Part shown: piece after piece, positions 1 through 8,374 of the stretch
Layout: the number at the start of each line of letters is the position of its first letter
Numbering within the stretch: position 1 is the stretch's first letter
Assembly (NCBI RefSeq): GCF_017916255.1
Contig: NZ_CP072827.1
Coordinates: 1,922,001 to 1,986,000 of the forward strand
Direction of reading: 5' to 3'
Source of the DNA: Streptomyces mobaraensis NBRC 13819 = DSM 40847
GTDB taxonomy: Bacteria > Actinomycetota > Actinomycetes > Streptomycetales > Streptomycetaceae
DNA length: 64,000 nucleotides
Position numbers and translations under genes: made by a program
Notes under the pieces: model-generated
Told to the model about the DNA's origin: nothing
The model's input: only the letters and a program-made list of their open reading frames with translations
Databases searched by the model: none

Positions 1-252
1 GACCCCGAGAGCAGCACCCGGATCGCCTTCCAGAAGGCGGAGGACCACCGTCCGCCGCGCTGGCCGGATCCGCGGCACCCGCAGCAGTTCCACCTGGACT
101 TCTCCGTCGGCACCCGGGACGACCTGGAGCGCGCCCAGCGGGAGGTGACCGGCCTCGGCGCCCGGTTCCTGCACGACAGCGGCGGGACGACGTCGGGGTT
201 CCGGGTCTTCGCGGACCCGGCGGGGCACCCGTTCTGCCTCTGCTACGGATAA
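1..252 (+). CDS. VOC (glyoxalase/bleomycin-resistance fold) family protein, C-terminal part
   Basis: The reading frame is open from base 1 to a TAA at 250-252, so the 5' end lies outside the window; 83 codons remain. The C-terminal pattern, a QFHLDFSV strand, then a helix containing DDLERAQREV, then FADPAGHPFCLCYG, is the ending typical of vicinal-oxygen-chelate proteins, where the DPxGHPFCL strand closes the last beta-alpha-beta module. Substrate and metal cannot be inferred from this fragment. It is convergent with the lysR-type gene, whose stop lies only 7 bp beyond. Confidence 0.8.
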   Translation, partial: DPESSTRIAFQKAEDHRPPRWPDPRHPQQFHLDFSVGTRDDLERAQREVTGLGARFLHDSGGTTSGFRVFADPAGHPFCLCYG

Positions 253-259
253 CCCGCCG

Positions 260-1333
260 TCACGGCCGACCGCCCCCGGGGACCGCCTCCCCGGAGGCCG
301 CGCTCCCGGGCACCGCGCCCTCAGCGGCCGTACCCCCGTACGCCGCCAACCCGGCCCGGTCCGGTTCCGGCAACCAGACCGTGTCCGAACGGACCTCGCC
401 GCCGGCCGCCGCCGTCGAACCGGACCACCCCCCGCCGGGCCCCTCCGGGTGCGGCAGAGCGCGCAGCAAGGCGGCCAGCTGGGCGTCGTGGTTGGAGCGG
501 TGCCAGGTGACGGACCACAGGTGCAGGGGCACCGGGTCCACGATCGGGACGCGGCGCAGACGCCCGTCGTACGGCAGGTCCATCCCCGCCTCCCCCACCG
601 TCACCGCACGCCCCTCGCGCAGCATGTGCTCGCTGTAGTCGCGGGCGCCCACCGCCGGGGCGGTGAAGCGCAGCGGAATGCCGAACTCCGTGCAGAACCG
701 CGTCAGATAGCCGCGCCACTCCTCCGCCCCGCCGGGGTCGGGCATGGCGATCCCGGCCTCCCGCAGGTCGGCCGGGCGGAGGACCGTCCGGTCGGCGAGG
801 GGGTGCCCGGCGAACACGTAGGCGTGCAGCGGTTCGAGGTGGACGGGCCGGTGGCGGAGGTCGGCGGGCCAGGGCCGGCCGAGGTCGTGGACGCGGCCGA
901 ACGCGGCGTCCAGCTCCCGGCCCAGCACGGCCGGCAGGGCGAGCGCCAACCCCTGCCGCATGCTGGGATCGACCCGGACCCCGGGCGTCCGGGCGACCGT
1001 CTCGCGCAGCACCCGCACCGGCGTGAACCGCTCGGCGAACACCTCGACGCGCAGCGCCCGCACCGTGCCGCGGGCGGCGTGGACGGCCTGGACCGCCGTG
1101 TCGAAGGCGGCGATGGCGTCCACGGCGAGCGGCAGCAACCGCCGTCCGGCGGCGGTGAGTTCCACGCTGCGGGTGGTGCGTTCGAGGAGCGGCGCGCCGA
1201 GGGCGTCCTCCAGGCGGCGTACGCGCTTGGACAGCGCCTGCTGGGTGAGGAAGAGGCGGGCGGCGGCCCGGCCGAAGTGCAGTTCCTCGGCGACGGCGAC
1301 GAAGGCGCGCATGCCCGGGAGATCGGGTTCCAT
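260..1333 (-). CDS. LysR family transcriptional regulator
   Basis: The protein has 357 residues if started at ATG 1333; an in-frame start at 1396 would add 21 residues without family similarity and would cover the palindrome at 1349-1367, so 1333 is preferred. The N-terminus carries the LysR winged helix ([20 protein letters not shown], then [18 protein letters not shown]), followed by a substrate-binding-type effector domain. The last ~50 residues are Gly/Ala-rich and probably disordered. It is divergent from the ClpP paralogue at 1423, the usual layout for a LysR protein controlling its neighbour, with a candidate operator between them. The effector is unknown. Confidence 0.88.
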   Translation of the reverse strand: MEPDLPGMRAFVAVAEELHFGRAAARLFLTQQALSKRVRRLEDALGAPLLERTTRSVELTAAGRRLLPLAVDAIAAFDTAVQAVHAARGTVRALRVEVFAERFTPVRVLRETVARTPGVRVDPSMRQGLALALPAVLGRELDAAFGRVHDLGRPWPADLRHRPVHLEPLHAYVFAGHPLADRTVLRPADLREAGIAMPDPGGAEEWRGYLTRFCTEFGIPLRFTAPAVGARDYSEHMLREGRAVTVGEAGMDLPYDGRLRRVPIVDPVPLHLWSVTWHRSNHDAQLAALLRALPHPEGPGGGWSGSTAAAGGEVRSDTVWLPEPDRAGLAAYGGTAAEGAVPGSAASGEAVPGGGRP

Positions 1334-1348
1334 GGCGTCAGCCTCAAC

Positions 1349-1367
1349 TGACAACCCGAGGTTGTCA
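1349..1367. promoter_or_regulatory. Perfect inverted repeat between lysR and clpP, candidate LysR operator
   Basis: Two perfect 8-bp arms, TGACAACC and GGTTGTCA, flank the 3-bp centre CGA. The site is 15 bp upstream of the lysR ATG and 55 bp upstream of the clpP ATG. LysR regulators usually bind interrupted palindromes in such divergent regions and repress their own gene while controlling the neighbour. Binding is inferred, not shown. Confidence 0.6.
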
Positions 1368-1422
1368 AAGCGCCCGCAGAAGTTGTTGGACACCATCCCT
1401 GAGCTGCGGTTTTCCTGACATC

Positions 1423-2169
1423 ATGAGCGCATATCCGCCGTCAGCCGGCCTCTCCCCCGTCACGTCCCTCACCTCCCTCACCTCCCCCGGCTCCGCCGCC
1501 TCCCTCGGGTCCGTCACCTCCCTCGCCTCCCCCGTCTCCGCCACCTCCCTCGGGTCCATCACCTCCCTCACCTCGCCTTCCCCCACCCCGGCCACCACCC
1601 CCGCCGCGGAGCCCGTCTTCCAGCGGCTGCTCCGGAACCGGATCATCGTCCTCGGGCAGCAGGTCGACGACGAGATCGCCAACCGGATCTGCGCCGAGAT
1701 GCTGCTCCTCTCCGCCGAGGACCGGCACCGCGACATCCACCTCTACATCAACTCCCCCGGCGGCTCGATCACGGCCGGACTCGCCATCTACGACATCATG
1801 CAGTTCATCCCGAACGACGTCGCCACCCTCTCCCTGGGCTTCACGGCGTCCATGGGGCAGTTCCTCCTCTGCGCGGGGGCGCCCGGGAAGCGGTACGCGC
1901 TGCCGCACGCGAGCATCCTCATGCACCAGCCGTCGGCGGGACTCGCGGGTTCCGCGTCCGACATAAAGATCCAGATCGACCAGATGCGGGCGGTCAAGCG
2001 GCTGGTGCAGGAACGGATCGCCCACCACACGGGCCGGCCGGTGGAGCGGATCGAGCGGGACTCCGACCGGGACCACTACTTCACGGCCCAGGAGGCGCTG
2101 GAGTACGGCTTCGTCGACCGCGTGATCGCTTCGGCGGACGAACTCACCGGTTTCCGAGCCGCCGCCTGA
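1423..2169 (+). CDS. clpP: ClpP-family serine protease subunit with Ser/Thr-rich N-terminal extension
   Basis: This 248-residue ClpP paralogue has an intact catalytic triad: Ser143 in FTASMGQF, His168 in LMHQPSAG and Asp217 in ERDSDRDHYF, a constant offset of 46 from E. coli S97, H122 and D171. The core begins near residue 64 (PVFQRLLRNRIIVLG). The first ~60 residues are a low-complexity run of TSL/GS repeats, encoded by near-identical DNA repeats and much longer than a usual ClpP propeptide. Streptomyces have several clpP genes, normally paired; this one is alone, with no clpX or partner clpP beside it. Its regulator is probably the divergent LysR protein. ATG 1423 is the first start; ATGs inside the core are too late. 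Confidence 0.9.
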   Translation: MSAYPPSAGLSPVTSLTSLTSPGSAASLGSVTSLASPVSATSLGSITSLTSPSPTPATTPAAEPVFQRLLRNRIIVLGQQVDDEIANRICAEMLLLSAEDRHRDIHLYINSPGGSITAGLAIYDIMQFIPNDVATLSLGFTASMGQFLLCAGAPGKRYALPHASILMHQPSAGLAGSASDIKIQIDQMRAVKRLVQERIAHHTGRPVERIERDSDRDHYFTAQEALEYGFVDRVIASADELTGFRAAA

Positions 2170-2176
2170 CCGGCCG

Positions 2177-2266
2177 CCCGACCAGCCGCCACCGGACCAG
2201 CCACCGCCCGACCAGCCGCCACCGGACCAGCCACCGCCCGACCAGCCGCCACCGGACCAGCCACCG
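2177..2266. repeat. Three tandem 30-bp repeats after clpP
   Basis: Three head-to-tail 30-bp units occupy 2177-2206, 2207-2236 and 2237-2266. Each is itself two related 15-mers of the type CCCGACCAGCCGCCA and CCGGACCAGCCACCG. Degenerate Cys/Pro-codon-like tracts continue to about 2375. The repeat fills the gap between the convergent clpP and sensor-kinase genes. Long ORFs across it are simply repeat translation. Confidence 0.9.
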
Positions 2267-2381
2267 CCGGACCGGCCACCCACCCAACCGCCCAGCCGCC
2301 GACCGTCCAGCCACCCAACCGTCCAACCGTCCAACCGTCCACCCATCCGCCCAACCACCCCCACACACACAAGCCAGCCCC

Positions 2382-3536
2382 TCACCTCCGCCGCTCCACC
2401 GGGAACACCGCCGTGATCAGCCACCCGCCCTCCGGCGCCGGCCCCGCGGTGAGCCGCCCGCCCATCGCCTTGGCGCGTTCCGCCAGCCCGACGAGACCGA
2501 AGCCGCCCCCGCGCGCCGCGTCGGTGAGCTGGGCGGGGCGGCGGCCGTCGTCGGCGATGCGGAGTTCGACGCCCTCGGGCACGCCTCGGACGCCGATGCG
2601 GACGGCGGTGGCGTCGGCGGCGTGCTTGCGGACGTTGGTCAGGGCCTCGCGGACGACGCGGTGGACGGCGGCGGCGACGTCGCCCGGGAGCCAGTCCTCC
2701 ATGCCCTGTTCGATGTAGAGGGCGACGGGCGGGCCGGTGCGGGTGAACCGCTCCGTGAGCGTCCGCACCTCGGGGAGGCCCGCGACGGGCTCGGTCTCGG
2801 GCTCGGCGCCCTCGCGCAGGATGCCCACGAGGCGGCGCATGGCGCCGAGCGCCTCCCCGGCCGAGCCCTCGATGCGCTCGAACGCGCGGGCCGCGGCCTC
2901 CCCCTCGACGGAGGTGAAGCGGGCCGCCTGGGCCTGGACGGCGATGCCGGTGACGTGGTGGGCGACGAGGTCGTGGAGTTCGCGGGCGAGTTCCAGGCGT
3001 TCGGCGGTGCGGACCGCCGCCATGTCGCGGACACGCTGGGCCGACTGGGCGCGCAGCAGCAGCGAGTACGCGCCGACGACCATCGTCAGGAGGGTGAACA
3101 CGGCCGTGAACCGGCCCGGGTCGAGGTCGCGCACCGGCGCGGCGAGCGCGGCCAGGGCGAGCGCCGGGCCGAGAACGACCGCGCGCCGGGCCGGGGAACG
3201 CTGGACGACGTTGGTGAGCAGCACCAGCAGGGCCACGTCCTCACCCATCCCCCAGACCGCGCCGGGGTGCGGCCCGGCCATCAGCACGGCCGAGGTCGTC
3301 CACGACACGCCGACCGCGACGGCCGCGCGCAGGTCGAGGGGGATCCACGCGTACGGCACGGCGCACAGGCAGACGGCGACGCCCGACGCCAGGACCACGG
3401 CGTGCGGCGGACTGGGCTGCCGGGCGAGCACGAACCCCTCGAAGCCGACCAGGCCGAGCAGGAAGAGGGCGAGCACGGCCTTGCCGACGGTGGCCCGGTG
3501 CGGGTGCCGGGCGGCGAACCCGGCGCGCCCGGTCAC
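2382..3536 (-). CDS. Sensor histidine kinase, NarL/DesK type
   Basis: The 384-residue protein has hydrophobic segments between ~20 and ~165 (about five predicted membrane helices), then a HisKA_3 dimerisation domain with phospho-acceptor His188 in [15 protein letters not shown] HATPase_c domain follows: N-box [10 protein letters not shown]1-like RIADDG and G2-like [12 protein letters not shown]. The sensory part is almost wholly membrane-embedded with no large external domain. It starts at GTG 3536 and overlaps the stop of the response regulator by 4 bp (GTGA), so the two are translationally coupled. The signal is unknown. Confidence 0.92.
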   Translation of the reverse strand: MTGRAGFAARHPHRATVGKAVLALFLLGLVGFEGFVLARQPSPPHAVVLASGVAVCLCAVPYAWIPLDLRAAVAVGVSWTTSAVLMAGPHPGAVWGMGEDVALLVLLTNVVQRSPARRAVVLGPALALAALAAPVRDLDPGRFTAVFTLLTMVVGAYSLLLRAQSAQRVRDMAAVRTAERLELARELHDLVAHHVTGIAVQAQAARFTSVEGEAAARAFERIEGSAGEALGAMRRLVGILREGAEPETEPVAGLPEVRTLTERFTRTGPPVALYIEQGMEDWLPGDVAAAVHRVVREALTNVRKHAADATAVRIGVRGVPEGVELRIADDGRRPAQLTDAARGGGFGLVGLAERAKAMGGRLTAGPAPEGGWLITAVFPVERRR

Positions 3537-4219
3537 GTACCGCCCGTGGCCAGCCCGCTCTCCCAGGCCCAGGCGGCGATCTCGACGCGGTTCCGGGCGT
3601 CGAGCTTGAGCTGCACGTTGGCCAGGTGGGTCTTGACCGTGGACAGGGAGATGAACAGCTCGGCGGCGATCTCGGCGTTGGTGGCGCCCCGCGCGAGGCA
3701 GCGGACGACGTCCTCCTCGCGCTCGGTCAGCGGCTCGGAGGGGGTCTTCATGAGGCGTTCCGCACCACCGGTCCCGGCCGGGGCGAGGTCGCGGAGCAGC
3801 CGGACGGTGATGGCGGGCGAGATGAGGGAGTCGCCGACGGCGGCGGCGTGCACCGCCTCGACGAGCATGGCCGGGCTGGCGTCCTTCAGCAGGAATCCGG
3901 AGGCACCGTCGCGGAGCGCGGAGTGGACGTACTCGTCGAGGTCGAAGGTGGTGACGATGACGATGCGGGGCCGCCCGCCGCGCTCCGGCTCGGCGGCGGT
4001 GAGCGCGGAGAGCCGGCGGGTGACCTCCAGCCCGTCCAGCTTGGGCATGCGGATGTCGAGGAGCAGCACGTCGGGCCGGTGCTCCTCGACGGCGGCCAGC
4101 GCGGCCTCGCCGTCCACGACGTCGGCGACGACGTCGATGTCCGGCTGGCTCTCCAGGATCATCCGGAAGCCGGTGCGGACCATCTCCTGGTCGTCCGCGA
4201 TGACGACGGTGATCGCCAT
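3533..4219 (-). CDS. Response regulator, NarL/LuxR type
   Basis: This is a 228-residue two-domain regulator. The receiver domain has the acidic pair Asp9-Asp10 (VVIADDQE), phospho-acceptor Asp55 ([12 protein letters not shown]) and the conserved Thr and Lys ([19 protein letters not shown]). The C-terminal LuxR helix-turn-helix contains [22 protein letters not shown] and [21 protein letters not shown] 4219 is preceded by an AGGGG ribosome-binding site; an upstream in-frame start would add 50 Arg/Pro-rich residues and is rejected. It is first in the operon with the kinase. Target genes are unknown. Confidence 0.93.
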   Translation of the reverse strand: MAITVVIADDQEMVRTGFRMILESQPDIDVVADVVDGEAALAAVEEHRPDVLLLDIRMPKLDGLEVTRRLSALTAAEPERGGRPRIVIVTTFDLDEYVHSALRDGASGFLLKDASPAMLVEAVHAAAVGDSLISPAITVRLLRDLAPAGTGGAERLMKTPSEPLTEREEDVVRCLARGATNAEIAAELFISLSTVKTHLANVQLKLDARNRVEIAAWAWESGLATGGT

Positions 4220-4417
4220 GTCGTCCCCTAGGTGCTCGTCCCGCCCGGGCGGTCGCCGGGTCGTCCTCGGGCCGTCGTCAGGCCGTCCGTCCCCGGCCGG
4301 TCGCCCTGGCCGGTTCCGGCCGTCCGCCGCGCGTCCCTCCATGTCACCGGGGGCGGCGTGGAGCCGCAACAGCAGGCGGGCGGCGGACGAACAGGGGAAA
4401 CGAGTGGAACAGGTGAT

Positions 4418-5053
4418 CTACGCGTCGGCGCGCGCCGCGCGGCGGCGGCTCGCGAGGCGCAGCCCGTACGCGCCCCCGCCGACAGCCAGGAGGGCAGCGC
4501 CGCCCACGGCGAGCGGCTTGCCGACGTCACGCCGGCCCCCGACCGTCTGGCCGGCCTGCACCATGCGGCGGACGGGGTTGCTGGCGGCCTCGTGGCGCTT
4601 CACCGGCTTGCCGGGCTTGGCCCCCGCCGGTTTGCCCTTCGCCGCGTGCCGGACCTGCCGGTCCTGCCGGATCCGCATGGTCCGCTCGGTCTGCAGGGAC
4701 GGCTGGTCCACCTGCCCAGCCTGCCGCACCCCGTGCAGCCGCCCGACCGGCCGGAGCCCCGCCGCGGGACGCGGCACGCCGGAGTGCTCCCGGTGGGTGA
4801 CGCGGGGGTCGCGCTGACGGAGGTTCACCCCGTGCCCGTCGGTTCCCGCGGCCGGGTGAACGGCGGTCCCCTCCCGGGGCGCGGCGGTGGCGGCCGACGG
4901 CTCGCGGGGCCCGTCGTCGCGGACGACCGCCCGGTCCGCGCCGGTGCGGTCGCGCTGCCCGGCATCCGCAGCCCGCGCGCCGGTCACCGGCAGGAGCGCC
5001 GCGCTCGCGGCGGCGAGGAGGGCGACGGCGGCGATACGGGTCCTGGCGGGCAC
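4418..5053 (-). CDS. Secreted or membrane-tethered Arg/Pro-rich protein
   Basis: About 211 residues from GTG 5053. An N-terminal signal sequence (RTRIAAVALLAAASAALLPV, then Ala-rich cleavage region) is followed by ~150 hydrophilic residues rich in Arg, Pro, Gln and Gly. A single hydrophobic helix (PLAVGGAALLAVGGGAYGL) and an Arg-rich tail SRRRAARADA end the protein. This signal, stalk, helix and basic tail resembles sortase substrates, but no LPxTG or LAxTG motif is visible, so direct membrane anchoring is more likely. A weak AAGAG ribosome-binding site precedes the start. Function is not recognised. Confidence 0.6.
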   Translation of the reverse strand: MPARTRIAAVALLAAASAALLPVTGARAADAGQRDRTGADRAVVRDDGPREPSAATAAPREGTAVHPAAGTDGHGVNLRQRDPRVTHREHSGVPRPAAGLRPVGRLHGVRQAGQVDQPSLQTERTMRIRQDRQVRHAAKGKPAGAKPGKPVKRHEAASNPVRRMVQAGQTVGGRRDVGKPLAVGGAALLAVGGGAYGLRLASRRRAARADA

Positions 5054-5227
5054 GGAGGTGCTCTTTCTGTCGTGGTCCTGCGGGGCGGCTCGGGCGCCGC
5101 GGATCCACGGTACGGGCCTTCTCGCCCGGTACACCTCAGCCGGCGGGCCATTCCGGGGGTGTTCCGGCTCGGCCGAAAGGATGACGGTGCGGGGCCGGGC
5201 GTCATACCGGGGTCTGGTGGCGAGGGT

Positions 5228-5329
5228 GCCCCGGTCCCGCCCCTTCCCGTTTCTCGCGGGGGCGAGCCCCCATGCCCCGCAGCGCCCCGTCCTCACCCGC
5301 CGGACGGGCTGGACCGGCCCGTCCGGCGT
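5228..5329. repeat. Dispersed palindromic element, half copy
   Basis: This fragment has the outer end GCCCCGGTCCCGCCC, a GCGGGGGCGAGCCCC hairpin and the central palindrome around CGCCGGACGGGCTG...CCCGTCCGGCG, but lacks the second arm. Its arm type matches the inverted copy at 39878. It lies 10 nt beyond the stop of the trypsin gene and probably works as its terminator. Confidence 0.75.
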
Positions 5330-5339
5330 TTCCCCCCGT

Positions 5340-6182
<843 letters not shown>

Positions 6183-6354
6183 TCATGCTCATGACAAGCT
6201 GCCGATGCTTGCGCCGAAGCGGAACCTGGTGAACGCGGTGTGCCGAGTATCGGAGCGCGCGCCAGTGGCGGCAAGGACGCTTCAGGCCAGTCGGGGCCTG
6301 CGTGCACGGGTGTGCGCGTAAAGTGGGAGGACGGGGGCCGGCGGAGCCACGGGG

Positions 6355-7251
6355 GTGGTGCGGGTGGGCACGGGCGTCGAGATCGTCCACGGGTTCCCGC
6401 ACCTGGACACGGTGCACTCCGCGATCACCGCCCTCTACCGGCGGCTCTCCCCCGACACCCTGCGCACCTTCGCGCTCAGCGTCCCCCCGTTCGACGTCGC
6501 GTTCTCCGACGACGAGGACCCCTACCTCGGCGTCCAGCGGATCGCCGGCGTCATGGTGCGGCACCTGCGGCTCCCGGACGCCCGGATGATCGTCTCCTTC
6601 CGCGACATGCGGCACGCCGGGAACGTCGAACTCGCCGCCGGACCCGAGTACTTCATCGAGCTGAACGCCCGCTTCAAGAAGCACCGCAAGGACATCGGCG
6701 CCGCCCTCGCCCACGAGGTGACCCACGTCTACCTCCACCGGCTGGGCCTCGCCTTCCCCGGCACCCGGGACAACGAGATCCTCACCGACACCGCCGCCGC
6801 CTACCTCGGCGCCGGCTGGCTGCTGCTCGACGCGTACCGCGAGGACGCGGTCAGCACGCAGAAGCTCGGCTACCTCACCCCGGAGGAGTTCGGCTACGTC
6901 CTCGCCCAGCGCGCCGAGGTCTTCGCCGAGGACCCGCGGACGTGGTTCACCAGCCCGCGCGCCCACGACGCGTACGTCCGGGGCGCGGCGCGGGCCCGAC
7001 AGGAGGCGCGGCGCCCGCCGCTGGCCGCGGCGGGCCGGCTCGGGCGGCACCGCTACGCGCGCGACCGCCGGGCGGCCGAGCGCGGCACGGGCCAGGCGCC
7101 GCCCGCCGCCGGCTACGCGTTCGAGGGCCGCGGCCCGCAGCGCGTCAGCTTCCCCTGCCCCACCTGCCACCAGCGCATCCGCGTCCCGGTCCAGGGGCGG
7201 CTACGGGCCCGGTGCGGCCTGTGCGGAAGCGTGCACGACTGCGAGACGTGA
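6355..7251 (+). CDS. Predicted gluzincin-type zinc protease with C-terminal zinc ribbon
   Basis: In this 298-residue protein the HExxH motif is His120-Glu121-Val-Thr-His124 (AHEVTHVYLHRLG), with a plausible third ligand in NEILTDTAAAYLG (Glu141). The C-terminus has four cysteines as two pairs, CPTC and CGLC, about 20 residues apart, as in a zinc ribbon. No signal peptide or membrane helix is visible, so it is probably cytoplasmic. The exact start is uncertain: GTGs at 6355, 6358 and 6364 are in frame behind a G-rich stretch. The family is not recognised by name and the substrate is unknown. It is divergent from the trypsin gene. Confidence 0.7.
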   Translation: MVRVGTGVEIVHGFPHLDTVHSAITALYRRLSPDTLRTFALSVPPFDVAFSDDEDPYLGVQRIAGVMVRHLRLPDARMIVSFRDMRHAGNVELAAGPEYFIELNARFKKHRKDIGAALAHEVTHVYLHRLGLAFPGTRDNEILTDTAAAYLGAGWLLLDAYREDAVSTQKLGYLTPEEFGYVLAQRAEVFAEDPRTWFTSPRAHDAYVRGAARARQEARRPPLAAAGRLGRHRYARDRRAAERGTGQAPPAAGYAFEGRGPQRVSFPCPTCHQRIRVPVQGRLRARCGLCGSVHDCET

Positions 7252-7291
7252 GGCGCGGCCCCGAACGGAGCGGGACCACCCGTCCCCGGGA

Positions 7292-8374
7292 CTACCCGTT
7301 CCCCCACCACTTCCGCAGCACCTTCTCCGCCGGCTTGCCGTGCGGCGTGTACGCGAGCTTCTTCGGCGTCTCCCCCGTGTCCGGCCAGTCGTCCCACATC
7401 CACCAGCACACCCCGGCCCACCACTTCTGCCCCTCGAAGGAGGCCAGCAACGCCTCGTATCCGGCGGCCTGTTCGGCGTCGCCCGCGGACTTGCTGACGG
7501 TCCAGGAGTACGGGGCGGTGGTGCTGCCCTTCTGGCTGACGTAGCCGGCCTCGGTGAAGAGGATCTTCCGCCCCTGGGCGGCGGAGAAGGCGGCCAGTTC
7601 CTTCACCACCGGCTGCCACGCCTCGCGCAGCCGTCCCACGTCGGCGGTGGGCTTGTCGCCGAGCGGCCAGTAGGCGTCGATACCGATCAGGTCGAGGCTC
7701 TTCCAGAACGCGACGTCGCGGTACTCGTCGTAGTTGGCCGCGTAGGTGAGCGGGCCCTTGTAGTGGGCGCGGACGGCGGCGACGGTCTTCGTCCAGTGGT
7801 CGCCGTCCCGCGAGACGCCGGTGAGTTCGGTGCCGACGGAGAACTGCTCGGCGCCGGTCTCGCGGGCGAGGTCCGCGTAGTGGGTGATGAAGCGTTCGTA
7901 CGCCGCGAACCAGGCGTCCGGGTCGGCGGGCCGGATGCCGGAGCGGTCCTCGCCGCCCTTCAGGTCCACATGCGGCTTGATCATGGTCTTGAGGCCGGCG
8001 TCGTGGGCGAGGCGGACGATGTGGCGCAGGCTGTCGTCGTCGGCGGTCTCGTCGGTGGGGCGCATACCGGAGTCGGTGAGCTTGTCCTGGTACCAGGTGG
8101 GAGTGAAGGTCACCCAGCGGGCGCCGGTGGCGGCGATCTGCCGCAGATACGTTTTGGCCTCGGGTTTCTCGTAGTCCTTGCGGTTCCAGGCGGGGAGCGT
8201 GATCCCTTTCAGCGGGGCCTCCTTGCGGCCGTCGGGGCGCTTGCTCGTCCCGCCGCTCGCGGTGCCGGCGGGCGGGGTCGCGGGCGCGTCCGAGGAGTCG
8301 TCGGAGGAGCAGCCCGCGAGGAAGAGGGCGGCCGCGGCCGCCAGCGCGACGACCGCCCTCTTCTTCGCGCTCAC
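7292..8374 (-). CDS. Lipoprotein with GH113-like TIM-barrel glycoside hydrolase domain
   Basis: This is a 360-residue lipoprotein with lipobox LAGC (lipidated Cys22) and a Ser/Asp/Pro linker to ~50. The TIM-barrel domain resembles beta-mannanase-like GH113 or related families: putative acid/base Glu183 (SVGTELTG) and nucleophile Glu275 (ILFTEAGYVS), with conserved tryptophans in WWAGVCWWMWDDW. It starts at GTG 8374, overlapping the DUF2334 stop by 4 bp, so the two are co-translated. Position in a polysaccharide locus suggests it trims or cleaves the exported polymer at the cell surface. The family assignment is by motif only. Confidence 0.8.
   Translation of the reverse strand: MSAKKRAVVALAAAAALFLAGCSSDDSSDAPATPPAGTASGGTSKRPDGRKEAPLKGITLPAWNRKDYEKPEAKTYLRQIAATGARWVTFTPTWYQDKLTDSGMRPTDETADDDSLRHIVRLAHDAGLKTMIKPHVDLKGGEDRSGIRPADPDAWFAAYERFITHYADLARETGAEQFSVGTELTGVSRDGDHWTKTVAAVRAHYKGPLTYAANYDEYRDVAFWKSLDLIGIDAYWPLGDKPTADVGRLREAWQPVVKELAAFSAAQGRKILFTEAGYVSQKGSTTAPYSWTVSKSAGDAEQAAGYEALLASFEGQKWWAGVCWWMWDDWPDTGETPKKLAYTPHGKPAEKVLRKWWGNG

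Noticed and set aside
1441..2424. 327-codon ORF with SGGGW repeats
   Set aside because: Antisense to clpP and the 30-bp tandem repeat; the repeats are a product of the DNA repeat.
2622..4817. 731-codon plus-strand ORF
   Set aside because: It is antisense to the two-component genes and runs on through three different contexts; composition is Arg/Ser/Pro shadow coding caused by high GC.
4418..5053. Sortase-anchored protein
   Set aside because: Signal peptide and C-terminal helix with basic tail fit, but there is no LPxTG or LAxTG sorting motif before the helix.
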